Assembly (NCBI GenBank): GCA_964551305.1
Contig: CAZKBT010000005.1
Span: 1-64,000 of the forward strand
DNA from: JBAZDC01 sp041654595
Lineage (GTDB): Bacteria > Pseudomonadota > Gammaproteobacteria > Burkholderiales > Burkholderiaceae_B
DNA length: 64,000 nucleotides
Direction: 5' to 3'
The notes below the pieces were generated by a model. That model did not search any database. It worked only from the letters and a program-made list of their open reading frames with translations, and was not told the origin of the DNA. Below are positions 9,231-18,206 of this stretch, in pieces. The position numbers and the translations under genes were made by a program. Position 1 is the first letter of the stretch; every line of letters begins with the position of its first letter.

Positions 9231-9479
9231 ATGATTGCTTTATTCAAGAATCGGCTCGCGTACTTGAGCCTTTCGCTTATTTTGCTGGTTGCCGCGTTTC
9301 CGCTGGTCAGCATCGGCATGAGCAGGGGGCCTGCCGCGCTATGGTGGCTGGGCTTGCTCGCCCTGGGCTGCGGCGGGTTGATACCGCCGCTGCAAAGAAT
9401 ACTGCTGGGGCCGCCGGCTTCGGAGCCGCAATCCGACGACGGCCAACCCGCATCACGTAAAGGAGAAAGCAAATCATGA
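9231..9479 (+). CDS. small two-helix membrane protein, unknown
   Basis: An 82-residue protein with two hydrophobic segments (about residues 10-30 and 36-58) and a polar, charged tail (PPASEPQSDDGQPASRKGESKS). The ATG at 9231 is set about 7 bases after aggaaggg; an ATG at 9225 is too close to that site. Its stop overlaps the start of the next gene by 4 bp, so translation of the two is coupled. It follows the LctP permease directly, so it may be an accessory subunit, but no family is recognised. Confidence 0.65.
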   Translation: MIALFKNRLAYLSLSLILLVAAFPLVSIGMSRGPAALWWLGLLALGCGGLIPPLQRILLGPPASEPQSDDGQPASRKGESKS

Positions 9480-11137
9480 GTCACGCCAACGGACCGCGTA
9501 CCGGTCGTCCCCCCGTCGTCGCCTCCCGGGGCATGGTGTCCTCGCCGCATTACCTTGCCTCCGCGTCTGGCCTGAATGCATTGCGCGGCGGAGGCAGCGC
9601 CGTCGACGCCGCCATTGCCGTGAATGCGACGCTTTGCGTGGTATACCCGCATATGGCCGGCGTGGGCGGCGATGGTTTCTGGTTGATCTCGGGGCCTGGC
9701 ACGGACGGCGTCCAGGCATTGCATGCCGCGGGTCCGGCCGCCCAGGCCGCCACTCGGGAATACTACAAGGAGCGCGGCTGCGCCGATCAGATTCCGGCGC
9801 GCGGCCCGTTGGCGGCGCTGACGACGCCGGGCGCCGTCGACGGCTGGCGCGTTGCGCATGAGCGTCACGGCCGATTGGCCTGGGCCGACTTGTTTGCCGA
9901 CGCGATTGCCTACGCCCGTGACGGCGTGCCTGTCAGCCGATCCCTGGCCGACTGGCTGGCCGCCGATGAAGAAATACTCAGGCAGTTTCCGGAAATCGCC
10001 CGCATCTATCTGCCCGATGGCAAGGTATTGCGCGAAGGACAGAGGCTGGCTCAGCCCGACCTCGCGCGCACGCTGGAACAGATCGCGACGCTCGGCGCCA
10101 GGGCGGGATTCTATGAGGGCGCCGTCGCCAAGCGCGCATGCGCGGCGCTGAGCGCGGCGGGCTCGCCGTTGCGCGAAGAGGACTTCGTCCGCTATCGAGC
10201 GAAATGGGTCGAGCCGATTTCCACCACCTATCGCGGTCATGACGTCGTTCAGATGCCGCCGAGCACGCAAGGTTTCGCCGCGCTGCAGATTATGAACCTG
10301 CTCGAAGGCTTCGACGTTGCGTCATGGGGCGAAGGTACAGCCGATTATTACCACCACATCGTGGAGGCGGTGAAAGTGGCGTTCGCCGATCGCGACGAGT
10401 GGCTGACCGATCCCGACTTCGTGAAGATTCCCTTGCGGCAGCTGCTTTCGAAAGAATACGCCGACCAGCGGCGAAGCCTGATCCGGTCCGAATGCGCGTT
10501 GGCCGGCGAGCGGGTCCAGCCGGGAATCGCCTACGGCACGGATTTCGATCACCGCATTCCCGACGGCGATACGGTCTATTTTTGCGCGGCCGATGCGGAC
10601 GGCCTGGTGGTCTCGATCATCCAGTCCATTTATCACGACTTCGGGTCGGCGGTGGTGGCTGGCGATACCGGAATGATCATGCAGAATCGGGGCAGCTTCT
10701 TTTCGCTCGACGATGCCCATCCCAATCGCCTGGAGCCCGGAAAGCATACGTTCCACACCATCATTCCCGCCATGCTTCTCAAAGACGGCAGGCCGGTGCT
10801 GGCGTACGGCACCATGGGCGGTGAAGGCCAGCCGCAGACCCAGGCGGCGTTGCTTACGCGCCTGATCGATTTCGGCTTCGATGTCCAGCAAGCCATCGAA
10901 GCGCCGCGCTGGCTCATGGGCCGCACATGGGGCACGGCGTCGCGCAACCTATGGCTCGAGTCGCGTATTTCCGACGAAGTCGCGCGCGAGCTGCGCCTGC
11001 GCGGGCAGCCGGTCGGCATGACCTCCCGATGGGATGGTACATTGGGGCATGCCCAGGCTATCCGCATCGATCGCGTCAACGGTTTTTTCGAAGGAGGGGC
11101 CGATCCGCGCGGCGACGGCGCAGCCATGGGTTTCTAG
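9476..11137 (+). CDS. gamma-glutamyltransferase family enzyme, cytoplasmic type
   Basis: A 553-residue Ntn-hydrolase of the gamma-glutamyltransferase family, which self-cleaves at a conserved Thr to give two subunits. The N-terminal VASRGMVSSPHYLASASGLNALRGGGSAVDAA and MAGVGGDGF are characteristic. The catalytic Thr is expected at T366 in GDTVYFCAADADG, where periplasmic GGTs read DTTHFS. The start MSHANGPR shows no signal peptide, unlike the glutathione-degrading periplasmic enzymes. Its substrate may be a gamma-glutamyl compound or another amide. It is translationally coupled to the small membrane protein. Confidence 0.88.
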   Translation: MSHANGPRTGRPPVVASRGMVSSPHYLASASGLNALRGGGSAVDAAIAVNATLCVVYPHMAGVGGDGFWLISGPGTDGVQALHAAGPAAQAATREYYKERGCADQIPARGPLAALTTPGAVDGWRVAHERHGRLAWADLFADAIAYARDGVPVSRSLADWLAADEEILRQFPEIARIYLPDGKVLREGQRLAQPDLARTLEQIATLGARAGFYEGAVAKRACAALSAAGSPLREEDFVRYRAKWVEPISTTYRGHDVVQMPPSTQGFAALQIMNLLEGFDVASWGEGTADYYHHIVEAVKVAFADRDEWLTDPDFVKIPLRQLLSKEYADQRRSLIRSECALAGERVQPGIAYGTDFDHRIPDGDTVYFCAADADGLVVSIIQSIYHDFGSAVVAGDTGMIMQNRGSFFSLDDAHPNRLEPGKHTFHTIIPAMLLKDGRPVLAYGTMGGEGQPQTQAALLTRLIDFGFDVQQAIEAPRWLMGRTWGTASRNLWLESRISDEVARELRLRGQPVGMTSRWDGTLGHAQAIRIDRVNGFFEGGADPRGDGAAMGF

Positions 11138-11199
11138 ACGCTTCAGGTAATTGCATCGAATGTTCCTCTCAACCGCGTTTCAAGCCATGGAGAGATGTC

Positions 11200-12087
11200 A
11201 TGCTCAGACTGACCGCCAACGATTTTTCCCCCGAGTTGCTGGAGCTGTACGATTTTTATGCGCACGGGAAGATAAGCAAGCGAGAATTCCTGCAACGTTC
11301 CGCCGGTTTTGCCGTGGCCGGATTGACCGGCCTGGCCTTGATCGACGCCATGTTGCCGAACTACGCCTTGGCCCAGCAGGTTGCGTTCACCGATCCGGAC
11401 ATCGTCGCGCAATATATTACCTATCCTTCGCCGCAAGGCCATGGGCAGGTGCGAGGCTATCTGGTCCGGCCCGCCAAGGGCGATGGAAAGTATCCCGCCG
11501 TCGTCGTGGTGCACGAGAACCGCGGGCTCAATCCCTACATCGAAGACGTGGCGCGGCGGCTTGCCAAGGCGGGTTTCGTCGCGTTGGCGCCGGACGGCCT
11601 GAGCTCCAAGGGCGGGTATCCCGGCAATGACGACATGGGGCGCGAGATGCAGCAGCAAGTCGATCCCAAGAAGCTGATGAATGATTTCTTCGCCGCCGTC
11701 GAGTACATGGGCGGCCACGAGTACGCCACGGGAAAAGTGGGCATAACGGGCTTCTGTTACGGCGGGGGAGTGGCCAACGCGGCCGCGGTGGCGTATCCCG
11801 AGCTTGCGGCGGCGGTGCCGTTCTACGGACGACAGGCCGGTCCGGAGGACGTGCCCAGGATCCGGGCGCCGTTGCTGCTGCACTATGCCGAGAACGATCC
11901 CGGCATCGCGCAAGGTTGGCCCGCCTATGAAGCGGCGTTGAAAGAACACGGCAATACGTACGAGGCCTATGTCTATCCCGGCACGAATCATGGTTTTCAC
12001 AACGATTCGACGCCGCGCTACGACGAGCGCGCGGCCAAGCTCGCCTGGGATCGGACGCTGGATTGGTTCAAGCGATATCTGGCGTAA
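11200..12087 (+). CDS. dienelactone hydrolase family protein (YghX-like)
   Basis: A 295-residue alpha/beta-hydrolase of the dienelactone hydrolase family. The nucleophile elbow is GFCYGGG (Cys nucleophile), with the acid in YAENDPG and the base in TNHGFHND. Residues 20-60 (ISKREFLQRSAGFAVAGLTGLALIDAMLPNYALAQQ) look like a Tat-type or anchor segment, as in YghX, so it is probably exported. The ATG at 11200 follows gagagatgtc; the frame is open upstream into the GGT gene but without plausible starts. It is the last gene of the first rightward group. Natural substrate unknown. Confidence 0.88.
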   Translation: MLRLTANDFSPELLELYDFYAHGKISKREFLQRSAGFAVAGLTGLALIDAMLPNYALAQQVAFTDPDIVAQYITYPSPQGHGQVRGYLVRPAKGDGKYPAVVVVHENRGLNPYIEDVARRLAKAGFVALAPDGLSSKGGYPGNDDMGREMQQQVDPKKLMNDFFAAVEYMGGHEYATGKVGITGFCYGGGVANAAAVAYPELAAAVPFYGRQAGPEDVPRIRAPLLLHYAENDPGIAQGWPAYEAALKEHGNTYEAYVYPGTNHGFHNDSTPRYDERAAKLAWDRTLDWFKRYLA

Positions 12088-12178
12088 TATGCGGCGCATA
12101 AGATGAATGGACGCGCCTTCGTTCGCATGAACCGGCTCGCGCCCACGTCTTGCGCTTTCAATCGGAGGAGAATCTTGC

Positions 12179-13936
12179 ATGAGCGAGCTGAAGCTTGGCC
12201 CAATACTCTCGTTTCGAGGCCTCGACGCCAACGGCACATGGAAAGTGTCGGCCTTGGTCGGCATAGCCGACACCTCGGACATTCCCCGGCTTACGCTGGA
12301 TAAGCGCAAGGTCGCCCATCCCGTCATCCTGTTGCAGCATCATGGTTGCCTATATCTACGCTACGATTTGTCCTGCAAGCTGCGCAAGGATGAAAGGCGC
12401 GTGCCCTACAGCATCCACGGAATCGACGAGACGTGGCATTTCACCGTGCCGGGCAAGGGCGAGGCGCCGCGCATGGCGTACGTATCCTGCAACGGTTTTT
12501 CCGACCCGAGCGGCATGCGCAAGCTCATCAAGGCGGAGAACGCCGTATGGGCCGACCTGCTATGCAATCATGACAAGGAACTTCGGCCCGCCGGCTACGT
12601 CCTGGACAAGGAACAGCTTTGGCACGAAGCCCGCACGCACGACAAGAACCTGCAACGGTTTCATGTGATGTTGATGGGCGGCGACCAGATCTATTTCGAT
12701 TCGATCTGGGAAGACATCAAGCTGTTGAAGCGATGGATAGGATTGCCGCGCCGCGAACAGCTGGCATACCAGGTGGAGCCCGAGCTCGATAAAGAGATCC
12801 AGGAATACTATTTCAAGCTTTACAGCCAGCGCTGGCTGCCGCGGGACGGGGCGGCTCGGGGCGGCTCGGAAAAAGGTTTGGATGCCAGCCAGGCCATGGC
12901 GCGCATTCCGACGGTGATGATGTGGGATGACCACGATATCTTCGACGGTTGGGGTTCCTACAGCGCCGAGATGCAGCGCAGCCCTTTGTTCCAGAGACTG
13001 TTCCACCATGCGCGCCGGGCCTTCTGGGTGTTCCAGATGCAGCATGCGATCGAGCATCTTCCCGAGCTTTCGCCGCGCACGGACGTCAATGTGCGATCCG
13101 ATGATCCTTTGTTCGAGCCCATTGCCTGGTCTCGTGTCCTGTCGGACGACAAGCTTGCGCTTCCGTTGCTGGACGACCAGCCCGGCTTTACGTCGGTGCA
13201 TGCGCTGGGTCCGGTGGGTTTGATCGTGGCGGATTTGCGTACGGAGCGCTCCAAAGAGCAGGTGCTGGGGCCCGCCACGTGGAACGCGTTGCAGCGTTGG
13301 CTGGCGGGCATCGATGCGAGCGGAAAACCGGCAGGAAAATGCCGGCATCTGCTATTCATGTCGTCCGTGCCGGTGGTGCATCCCAAGCTGTCGCTGGCTG
13401 AAGCGTTCATGGATGGCTTGGGCCAGGATCACGTGCTCGACAGCAGCGCGGATGATCTGAAGGATCATTGGACCAATGACGATCATGAGGGCGAGCGCAA
13501 GCGTCTGGTCGAAACCTTGTTGAAGACGGCCAAGCAAAAGCAGTTGCGGGTGACGATCGTGTCCGGCGACGTGCATGTCGCCGCCTGGGGGGTGGTGTAC
13601 CGCAAGGATGTGGGTCCGCAGGACAACTGGGCGCAGATCCAGCAGCTGACCAGTACCGCCGTCGTCCATCCTTCCCTGGTCAGCGTCATGGAGCGGTTGT
13701 TCCTGCACGTGCTGAATCAGACCGCCAAGTCGACCCAGGCGCTGGACGTCAACCTGAGCGCGGAAATGATGCTGTTTCCCGGATCCAACCGCTATGTGAT
13801 GGCGGCCAGGAACTGGCTGGCGTTGGAGCTGGACGAGGGCGCGACGGACGCGAGCAAGCTGTGGGCGGCCTGGCGCTGCGAAACGGAAACCTCCTTCACC
13901 AATCATCTTCTGGCGACGGAACCGGTCAATACCTGA
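12179..13936 (+). CDS. PhoD-like metallophosphatase
   Basis: A 585-residue protein of the PhoD-like phosphatase group (dinuclear-metal phosphoesterases). Metal and active-site motifs are MLMGGDQIYFDSIW (about residue 160), MMWDDHDIFDGWGSY (about 245) and IVSGDVHVAAWG (about 460). No signal peptide is seen, so this copy may act in the cytoplasm on a phosphodiester or phosphate ester. The start at 12179 has ggaggag 8 bases upstream. It stands alone between the lactate/GGT group and the CoA supercluster, with 91 bases before it and the TetR-type operator after it. Confidence 0.82.
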   Translation: MSELKLGPILSFRGLDANGTWKVSALVGIADTSDIPRLTLDKRKVAHPVILLQHHGCLYLRYDLSCKLRKDERRVPYSIHGIDETWHFTVPGKGEAPRMAYVSCNGFSDPSGMRKLIKAENAVWADLLCNHDKELRPAGYVLDKEQLWHEARTHDKNLQRFHVMLMGGDQIYFDSIWEDIKLLKRWIGLPRREQLAYQVEPELDKEIQEYYFKLYSQRWLPRDGAARGGSEKGLDASQAMARIPTVMMWDDHDIFDGWGSYSAEMQRSPLFQRLFHHARRAFWVFQMQHAIEHLPELSPRTDVNVRSDDPLFEPIAWSRVLSDDKLALPLLDDQPGFTSVHALGPVGLIVADLRTERSKEQVLGPATWNALQRWLAGIDASGKPAGKCRHLLFMSSVPVVHPKLSLAEAFMDGLGQDHVLDSSADDLKDHWTNDDHEGERKRLVETLLKTAKQKQLRVTIVSGDVHVAAWGVVYRKDVGPQDNWAQIQQLTSTAVVHPSLVSVMERLFLHVLNQTAKSTQALDVNLSAEMMLFPGSNRYVMAARNWLALELDEGATDASKLWAAWRCETETSFTNHLLATEPVNT

Positions 13937-13981
13937 CGCCGGTAGAGCGCGAGCGTAAAGCCGAAAACGCCTCTTCTAATA

Positions 13982-14011
13982 ATTGACCGTCTGGAAGGAA
14001 TATTATAATAT
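13982..14011 (+). promoter_or_regulatory. promoter with shared TetR-type operator (site 1)
   Basis: A sigma70-like promoter, TTGACC (13983-13988), 17-base spacer, TAATAT (14006-14011), ahead of the MaoC gene at 14036. The -35 and spacer lie inside an imperfect 22-bp palindrome (13982-14003) whose left arm ATTGACCGTC recurs at 23253 and, as ATTAACCGTC, at 20339. Binding there would block RNA polymerase. The likely binder is the TetR protein encoded at 22615. Confidence 0.7.
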
Positions 14012-14035
14012 CTATAAAAAATTGGAGACAAAGGC

Positions 14036-14491
14036 ATGAATTTTCTCAGCCGGTATTTCGACACGATGGACGTCGGCGAAAGCTTCGCTTCACGTGGCCG
14101 CACCATCACCGAAGCCGACATCGTCCAGTGGTGTTCCCTGACGGGCGACTGGTACGTATTGCACAGCAATGCCCATTACGCCGCCGGCACTCGCTTCGGA
14201 CAGCGCATCGCGCCTGGAATACTGGTGCAGGCTTATGCCGCGGGCCTGGGCGTCCCGCCCGATGCGCCGGCGATCATCGCGAACTATGGAACGGACGGAT
14301 TGCGGTTCGTGGCTCCGGTGTTTATCGGCGACACCATACATCTGAGATCCAAAGTGCTGGAAAAGACGGTCAAGCGTCCTGGCCGGGACGGCGTGATCAA
14401 GCTCGAATGGAATGTGCACAACCAGGACGGAACCCTGGTGATGACGAGCGATCTGCAAATCCTGATGGCGTATTCGCAGGAGGGTCGCTGA
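14036..14491 (+). CDS. MaoC-like acyl-CoA dehydratase
   Basis: A 151-residue hot-dog-fold protein of the MaoC family, usually R-specific enoyl-CoA hydratases. The catalytic Asp/His motif appears as TGDWYVLHSNAHYAAGTRFGQRIAPG (about residues 39-64; consensus GDxNPLHxD). It would hydrate or dehydrate a CoA thioester in the cytoplasm; the C-terminal domain of PaaZ, which opens the oxepin ring in the phenylacetate pathway, has the same fold. It is the first gene of the operon, 25 bases after the -10. Its stop overlaps the next ATG by one base. Confidence 0.88.
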   Translation: MNFLSRYFDTMDVGESFASRGRTITEADIVQWCSLTGDWYVLHSNAHYAAGTRFGQRIAPGILVQAYAAGLGVPPDAPAIIANYGTDGLRFVAPVFIGDTIHLRSKVLEKTVKRPGRDGVIKLEWNVHNQDGTLVMTSDLQILMAYSQEGR

Positions 14492-15258
14492 TGTCGTCAC
14501 CCATAAGCTGGCGTTGTGAAAAAGGGCTGGGCGTCGTCGTCATCGATCGGCCGGAGCGAAAAAACAGCTTGACCTTGCAGCACATGCATGAGGTCGGCGC
14601 CGCGTTCGGCGAGTGCGTCGATGACGGCGCGCGCTGCATTCTGATCCGCGGCGCGGGGGACATGTTCTGCGCCGGCCGCGACCTGCTCGACATGGACGCG
14701 GCCACGGAGGATACCGAGGCGGTGCTACGGGACCGGATAAATCCCGCCCTGGCGGCGGTGCGTGGCTGCGGCGTGCCCACCATCGCATCGGTAAAGGGTC
14801 CCGCGCTTGGTTTCGGCTTCGGACTGGCACTGGCCTGCGACATCACCGTCGTCGCCGACAATGCGCTCATGGGCAGCCCTTTTCGCAACATAGGCTGCAC
14901 GCTGGACTCGGGCGGACACTATTACATGCGCGAGCGCATCGGCGTGCATCGCGCGGCCGAGCTGATTTTCACGGGCCGATTGATTTCGGGGCGCGAGGCC
15001 GCGGCGATGGGGCTCGTGAATCGCAGCATGGGCGCACTGGATCTGGACGGGTACGTCGATGCGCTGGCGCGATCCATCGCGCAGGGGCCGACGGCCGCAT
15101 TCGCGGCGACCAAGCGCATTCTTGCGTCGCAGGGCGGCTACGACGACATGGCGGAGCTGGAAGCGCATTACCAAGCGCGGTTGCTGCGCACGAGTGACGG
15201 CATCGAAGGGCTCACGGCGTTCAAAGAAAAGCGCAAGCCGCGGTTCTCGGGTTCGTGA
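14491..15258 (+). CDS. enoyl-CoA hydratase/isomerase (PaaG-like crotonase)
   Basis: A 255-residue crotonase-fold enzyme. The oxyanion-hole regions are FCAGRDLLDM and VKGPALGFGFGLALACD. The third active-site loop reads GCTLDSGGHYYMRERIG; an Asp here (DSGG) is seen in PaaG-type isomerases, while classic hydratases carry Glu residues nearby. The C-terminal TAFKEKRKPRFSG is typical of the family. The ATG at 14491 has ggagg 8 bases upstream. It acts on a CoA-bound intermediate with the neighbouring MaoC protein. Confidence 0.9.
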   Translation: MSSPISWRCEKGLGVVVIDRPERKNSLTLQHMHEVGAAFGECVDDGARCILIRGAGDMFCAGRDLLDMDAATEDTEAVLRDRINPALAAVRGCGVPTIASVKGPALGFGFGLALACDITVVADNALMGSPFRNIGCTLDSGGHYYMRERIGVHRAAELIFTGRLISGREAAAMGLVNRSMGALDLDGYVDALARSIAQGPTAAFAATKRILASQGGYDDMAELEAHYQARLLRTSDGIEGLTAFKEKRKPRFSGS

Positions 15259-15273
15259 CGGAACGGGGGTCGC

Positions 15274-15645
15274 ATGTATCAGGCTCCTGCCGTGTCGGCG
15301 CGGCGCTATTTCCTGGATGGGCTGGCGCAGGGCGAGCTGAGATATCAGTTCGACCCAGTGAGCGGGAAGGCCGTCTTCTTTCCCCGCGAAGTCGCGCCGT
15401 CCGGCCGGCTGGGCGGACTCGAATGGCGGGTCAGCAAAGGCAGGGGCGTCATCTATTCCTTTACCGAGGTTTTTCGGCGGGATGAAATGTACAACGTGGT
15501 TCTGGTCGATCTCGATGAAGGATTCAGGGTGATGTCGACCATACCGGGCGCGCAGCCGAGATCGCTTCGCATCGGACAGGCCGTGCAAGCAGGCTTCGAT
15601 GTTTGCGCAGGTGAACAGAGGCTGGTATTCGAGGTGCTTTCATGA
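15274..15645 (+). CDS. DUF35 OB-fold protein, partner of the thiolase-like enzyme
   Basis: A 123-residue DUF35-type protein. Such proteins normally have an N-terminal rubredoxin-like zinc ribbon with four Cys followed by an OB fold, and bind thiolase-fold partners. Here the ribbon region (LRYQFDPVSGKAVFFPREVAPSG) keeps the fold pattern but has lost the cysteines; the OB part (RGVIYSFTEVFRRDEM...YNVVLVDLDEGFRVMSTI) is clear. Its stop overlaps the start of the thiolase-like gene by 4 bp, the usual pairing for a complex. Confidence 0.82.
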   Translation: MYQAPAVSARRYFLDGLAQGELRYQFDPVSGKAVFFPREVAPSGRLGGLEWRVSKGRGVIYSFTEVFRRDEMYNVVLVDLDEGFRVMSTIPGAQPRSLRIGQAVQAGFDVCAGEQRLVFEVLS

Positions 15646-16787
15646 TGCGCGGAACGACGGCAATCATAGGAGTGGGCATGTCGGGTCTTCCGGCTCTGGC
15701 GCCGGACTCGTCGCCGCTGGACGCCATGGCCATGGCGTGTGCCGAGGCGCTCGCCGACTGCCACCTCGGCAAGGACGATATCGATGGCGTCTTCGCCGCC
15801 GGGCTGCAGTTGTTCATGCCGACGCTGAGCTTGTGCGAATACCTCGATCTGCATCCCCGCTATACGGACTCGACGCAGATCGGCGGGGGCGCGTTCCTGG
15901 CCCAGCTCAATCACGCCCAGGCGGCCATCGCCGCGGGGCTGTGCGAGGTCGCGCTGGTCGCATACGGCAGCACGCAGCGCTCCGCCGCGAAACAGTTCAG
16001 CTCGCATTCCGAGACCAATCCCTACGAGGATCCCTATCGCTTCCCCGGCCCGGCGGGAGGCTACGCATTGATGGCCCACAGGCATATGCACGAGTTCGGG
16101 ACGACGCGCGTGCAAATGGCGGAAGTGGCGGTGAGCGCAAGGAAATGGGCTCAGCTCAACCCCCTGGCGCCGGACCGAAGCGCGTTGACGATAGACGACG
16201 TGCTCGACGCTCGGCCGGTATGTTCGCCCTTTACAGTGCGCGACTGCTGTCTGGTCACCGACGGGGGCGGAGCGGTGATCGTGGCGTCCGCAAAGCGGGC
16301 CCGGCAGTACAAAGACCGGGCCGTCTACATTCTTGGCGCGGGCGAAGCGGTCAGCCATCGCAGCGTATCGCAGATGCCCGACCTGGCGACCACGGTCGCG
16401 CGGGAGTCCGCCATGCGGGCGTTCAGCCAGTCCGGTCTGCGTCCCGGCGATGTCGACGTGGCGCAGTTGTACGATGCGTTCACCATCATGCCCATCATGT
16501 TCGCCGAAGATCTGGGTTTTTGCGGCAAAGGAGAGGGTGGCGCGTTCCTGGCCGGCGGCCGCAGCGCGCCCGGCGGCGACTTCCCCATGAATACCAGCGG
16601 CGGGGGATTGTCGTTCGGCCACCCCGGCATGTTCGGCATCTATACCATTATCGAAAGCGTGCAGCAGCTGCGGGGCGAGTGCGGAGCCAGGCAAGTGGAG
16701 AATGCGCACGTCGGCCTGGCGCATGCGCCGGGCGGCTACATGTCCAGCCAGTCGACCGTTATATTCGGAACGGCTTCGGCGTTGTAA
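15642..16787 (+). CDS. SCP-x-type thiolase-fold protein, possibly an Ltp2-like aldolase
   Basis: A 381-residue protein of the SCP-x/lipid-transfer thiolase family. At about residues 79-86, where thiolases place the nucleophilic Cys, it reads QIGGGAFL with no Cys. It retains AQLYDAFT (Tyr about 277) and the SFGHPG histidine (about 327). Ltp2, the retro-aldolase of steroid side-chain catabolism, is a Cys-less member that works with a DUF35 partner and uses tyrosines. The coupled DUF35 gene therefore suggests C-C bond cleavage by aldol chemistry rather than thiolysis; this is inference. Confidence 0.85.
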   Translation: MMRGTTAIIGVGMSGLPALAPDSSPLDAMAMACAEALADCHLGKDDIDGVFAAGLQLFMPTLSLCEYLDLHPRYTDSTQIGGGAFLAQLNHAQAAIAAGLCEVALVAYGSTQRSAAKQFSSHSETNPYEDPYRFPGPAGGYALMAHRHMHEFGTTRVQMAEVAVSARKWAQLNPLAPDRSALTIDDVLDARPVCSPFTVRDCCLVTDGGGAVIVASAKRARQYKDRAVYILGAGEAVSHRSVSQMPDLATTVARESAMRAFSQSGLRPGDVDVAQLYDAFTIMPIMFAEDLGFCGKGEGGAFLAGGRSAPGGDFPMNTSGGGLSFGHPGMFGIYTIIESVQQLRGECGARQVENAHVGLAHAPGGYMSSQSTVIFGTASAL

Positions 16788-16851
16788 AGACGGCAGCGAC
16801 CAAGAATAATATGCTGCACGGCCAGTTTTACTACATCAGGAGACAAACGAA

Positions 16852-18195
16852 ATGAACGTGATGAATAAGGAATGCGCTCACGAAGCGCTGGATTTCGCGG
16901 ACCGGGAAACGGTCACCGCCGTCCAGGAAGCCAAGCTGGCGAAACTCGGCGAACGGCTCGATCGCAGCGAGCCCTGGAAAGAGCATTTCGCGGCGGCGGG
17001 AGCCAGCCCGCTGGACATGAGGGACAGAAAATCGCTCGCGGCCATGCCGACTTTGAGCAAGGCGAGGCTCAGGGAACTGTATCCCTATCCATTCCTTACG
17101 GCCGATATGAAAGACGTCACCCGCTTCTGTGCCACGTCGGGCACGACCGGGCTGCCGGTGCTGTTCGGCTTTACCAGGCACGATTGGGACGTGACCATGG
17201 TTCGGCAGCTGACGAGGATATTCCGGACGGTGGGCCTGACCCCCGAAGACCGGGTGTACCAGGGATACGGCTACGGGCTCTGGATAGGAGGCCCCTCGAT
17301 GGACGAGGCGCTCAAGAACTACGGCGCGACCAATTTTCCCGTGGGGCCGGGAAGGGGCGAGCTGATGGCCTCCTGGATGAAAGACCATCGCTATACGGCC
17401 ACCACGATGTCGCCGCTCTGGCTGGCGACGCTGATAGGCTATGCGCGAAAAGCGGGCATCGATCCCAAGAAGGACTGGAGCCTGCGCATCGGCATGTTCG
17501 GCGGCCAGTCGGTGTCCTCCACGTTTCGGGAGGAGCTCGAGGCTCAGATGCCGGAAGGTTTTCTGGCGCACAATATCTATGGCACCACCGAGGCCGGCGG
17601 GCCGATTCTGGCGATCTCGTGCCCGCATTCCCACAAGGCGGACGAAATGCATCTCATCAACGACGATACGGTGCTGACGGAGATCCTGAATCCCGATACG
17701 CTGGAGCCGGTGCAGCCGGGCGAGATCGGCGAGATCGTCGTGACGACGCTGGACAAGCAGGCTTCGCCGGTCGTGCGCTGGCGTACGCATGACCTCGTGC
17801 GCTTGTCGACGAAGCCTTATGATTGTCCTTGCGGGCGCCATGGCTACCCCTTGATCGGCCGCATCGTGGGCAGGTCCGACGACATGCTCAAGGTACGGGG
17901 CGTGATCGTGTATCCGTCTCAGGTCGAGGATGTGGTCGCCGGGATAGATGGAACGATGAAGGAAGCCTGGCAGATCTATGTCGACAGCCAGGAAAAGGAA
18001 TTGGGTGGGCTGGAAGTGGCCATCGAGCGGCGGGCCGACAGCCCCGCTACGACGGCGGACCTGGCCCGTCGGGTGCGCGAGCAGCTGCGCGCGAGGCTCG
18101 GCTTGACGTGCGTGGTCGTCTGCCACGAAGAAGGCACGCTGCCGCGCTATGAAGCCAAGGCCACTCGCGTATTGATTCGCAAGCCGTCGGCTTAA
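16852..18195 (+). CDS. phenylacetate-CoA ligase family enzyme (PaaK-like)
   Basis: A 447-residue AMP-forming aryl/acyl-CoA ligase of the PaaK family. Motifs are the P-loop CATSGTTGLPVLFGF (about residues 97-111), NIYGTTEAGGP (about 241-251), RWRTHDLVRLS, and the C-terminal GRSDDMLKVRGVIVYPSQVEDVV. It activates a carboxylic acid, probably aromatic, to its CoA ester with ATP in the cytoplasm. The ATG at 16852 has aggaga 7 bases upstream. This is the entry enzyme of the supercluster; the exact acid is not deducible. Confidence 0.92.
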   Translation: MNVMNKECAHEALDFADRETVTAVQEAKLAKLGERLDRSEPWKEHFAAAGASPLDMRDRKSLAAMPTLSKARLRELYPYPFLTADMKDVTRFCATSGTTGLPVLFGFTRHDWDVTMVRQLTRIFRTVGLTPEDRVYQGYGYGLWIGGPSMDEALKNYGATNFPVGPGRGELMASWMKDHRYTATTMSPLWLATLIGYARKAGIDPKKDWSLRIGMFGGQSVSSTFREELEAQMPEGFLAHNIYGTTEAGGPILAISCPHSHKADEMHLINDDTVLTEILNPDTLEPVQPGEIGEIVVTTLDKQASPVVRWRTHDLVRLSTKPYDCPCGRHGYPLIGRIVGRSDDMLKVRGVIVYPSQVEDVVAGIDGTMKEAWQIYVDSQEKELGGLEVAIERRADSPATTADLARRVREQLRARLGLTCVVVCHEEGTLPRYEAKATRVLIRKPSA

Positions 18196-18206
18196 GGATG
18201 GAAAGT

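Noticed and set aside
7559..10270. A 903-codon open frame on the minus strand opposite the lactate permease and GGT-like genes.
   Set aside because: The plus-strand genes are clear family members with ribosome sites; the antisense translation is Arg/His/Gly-rich with no known motif, as expected of a shadow frame in GC-rich DNA.
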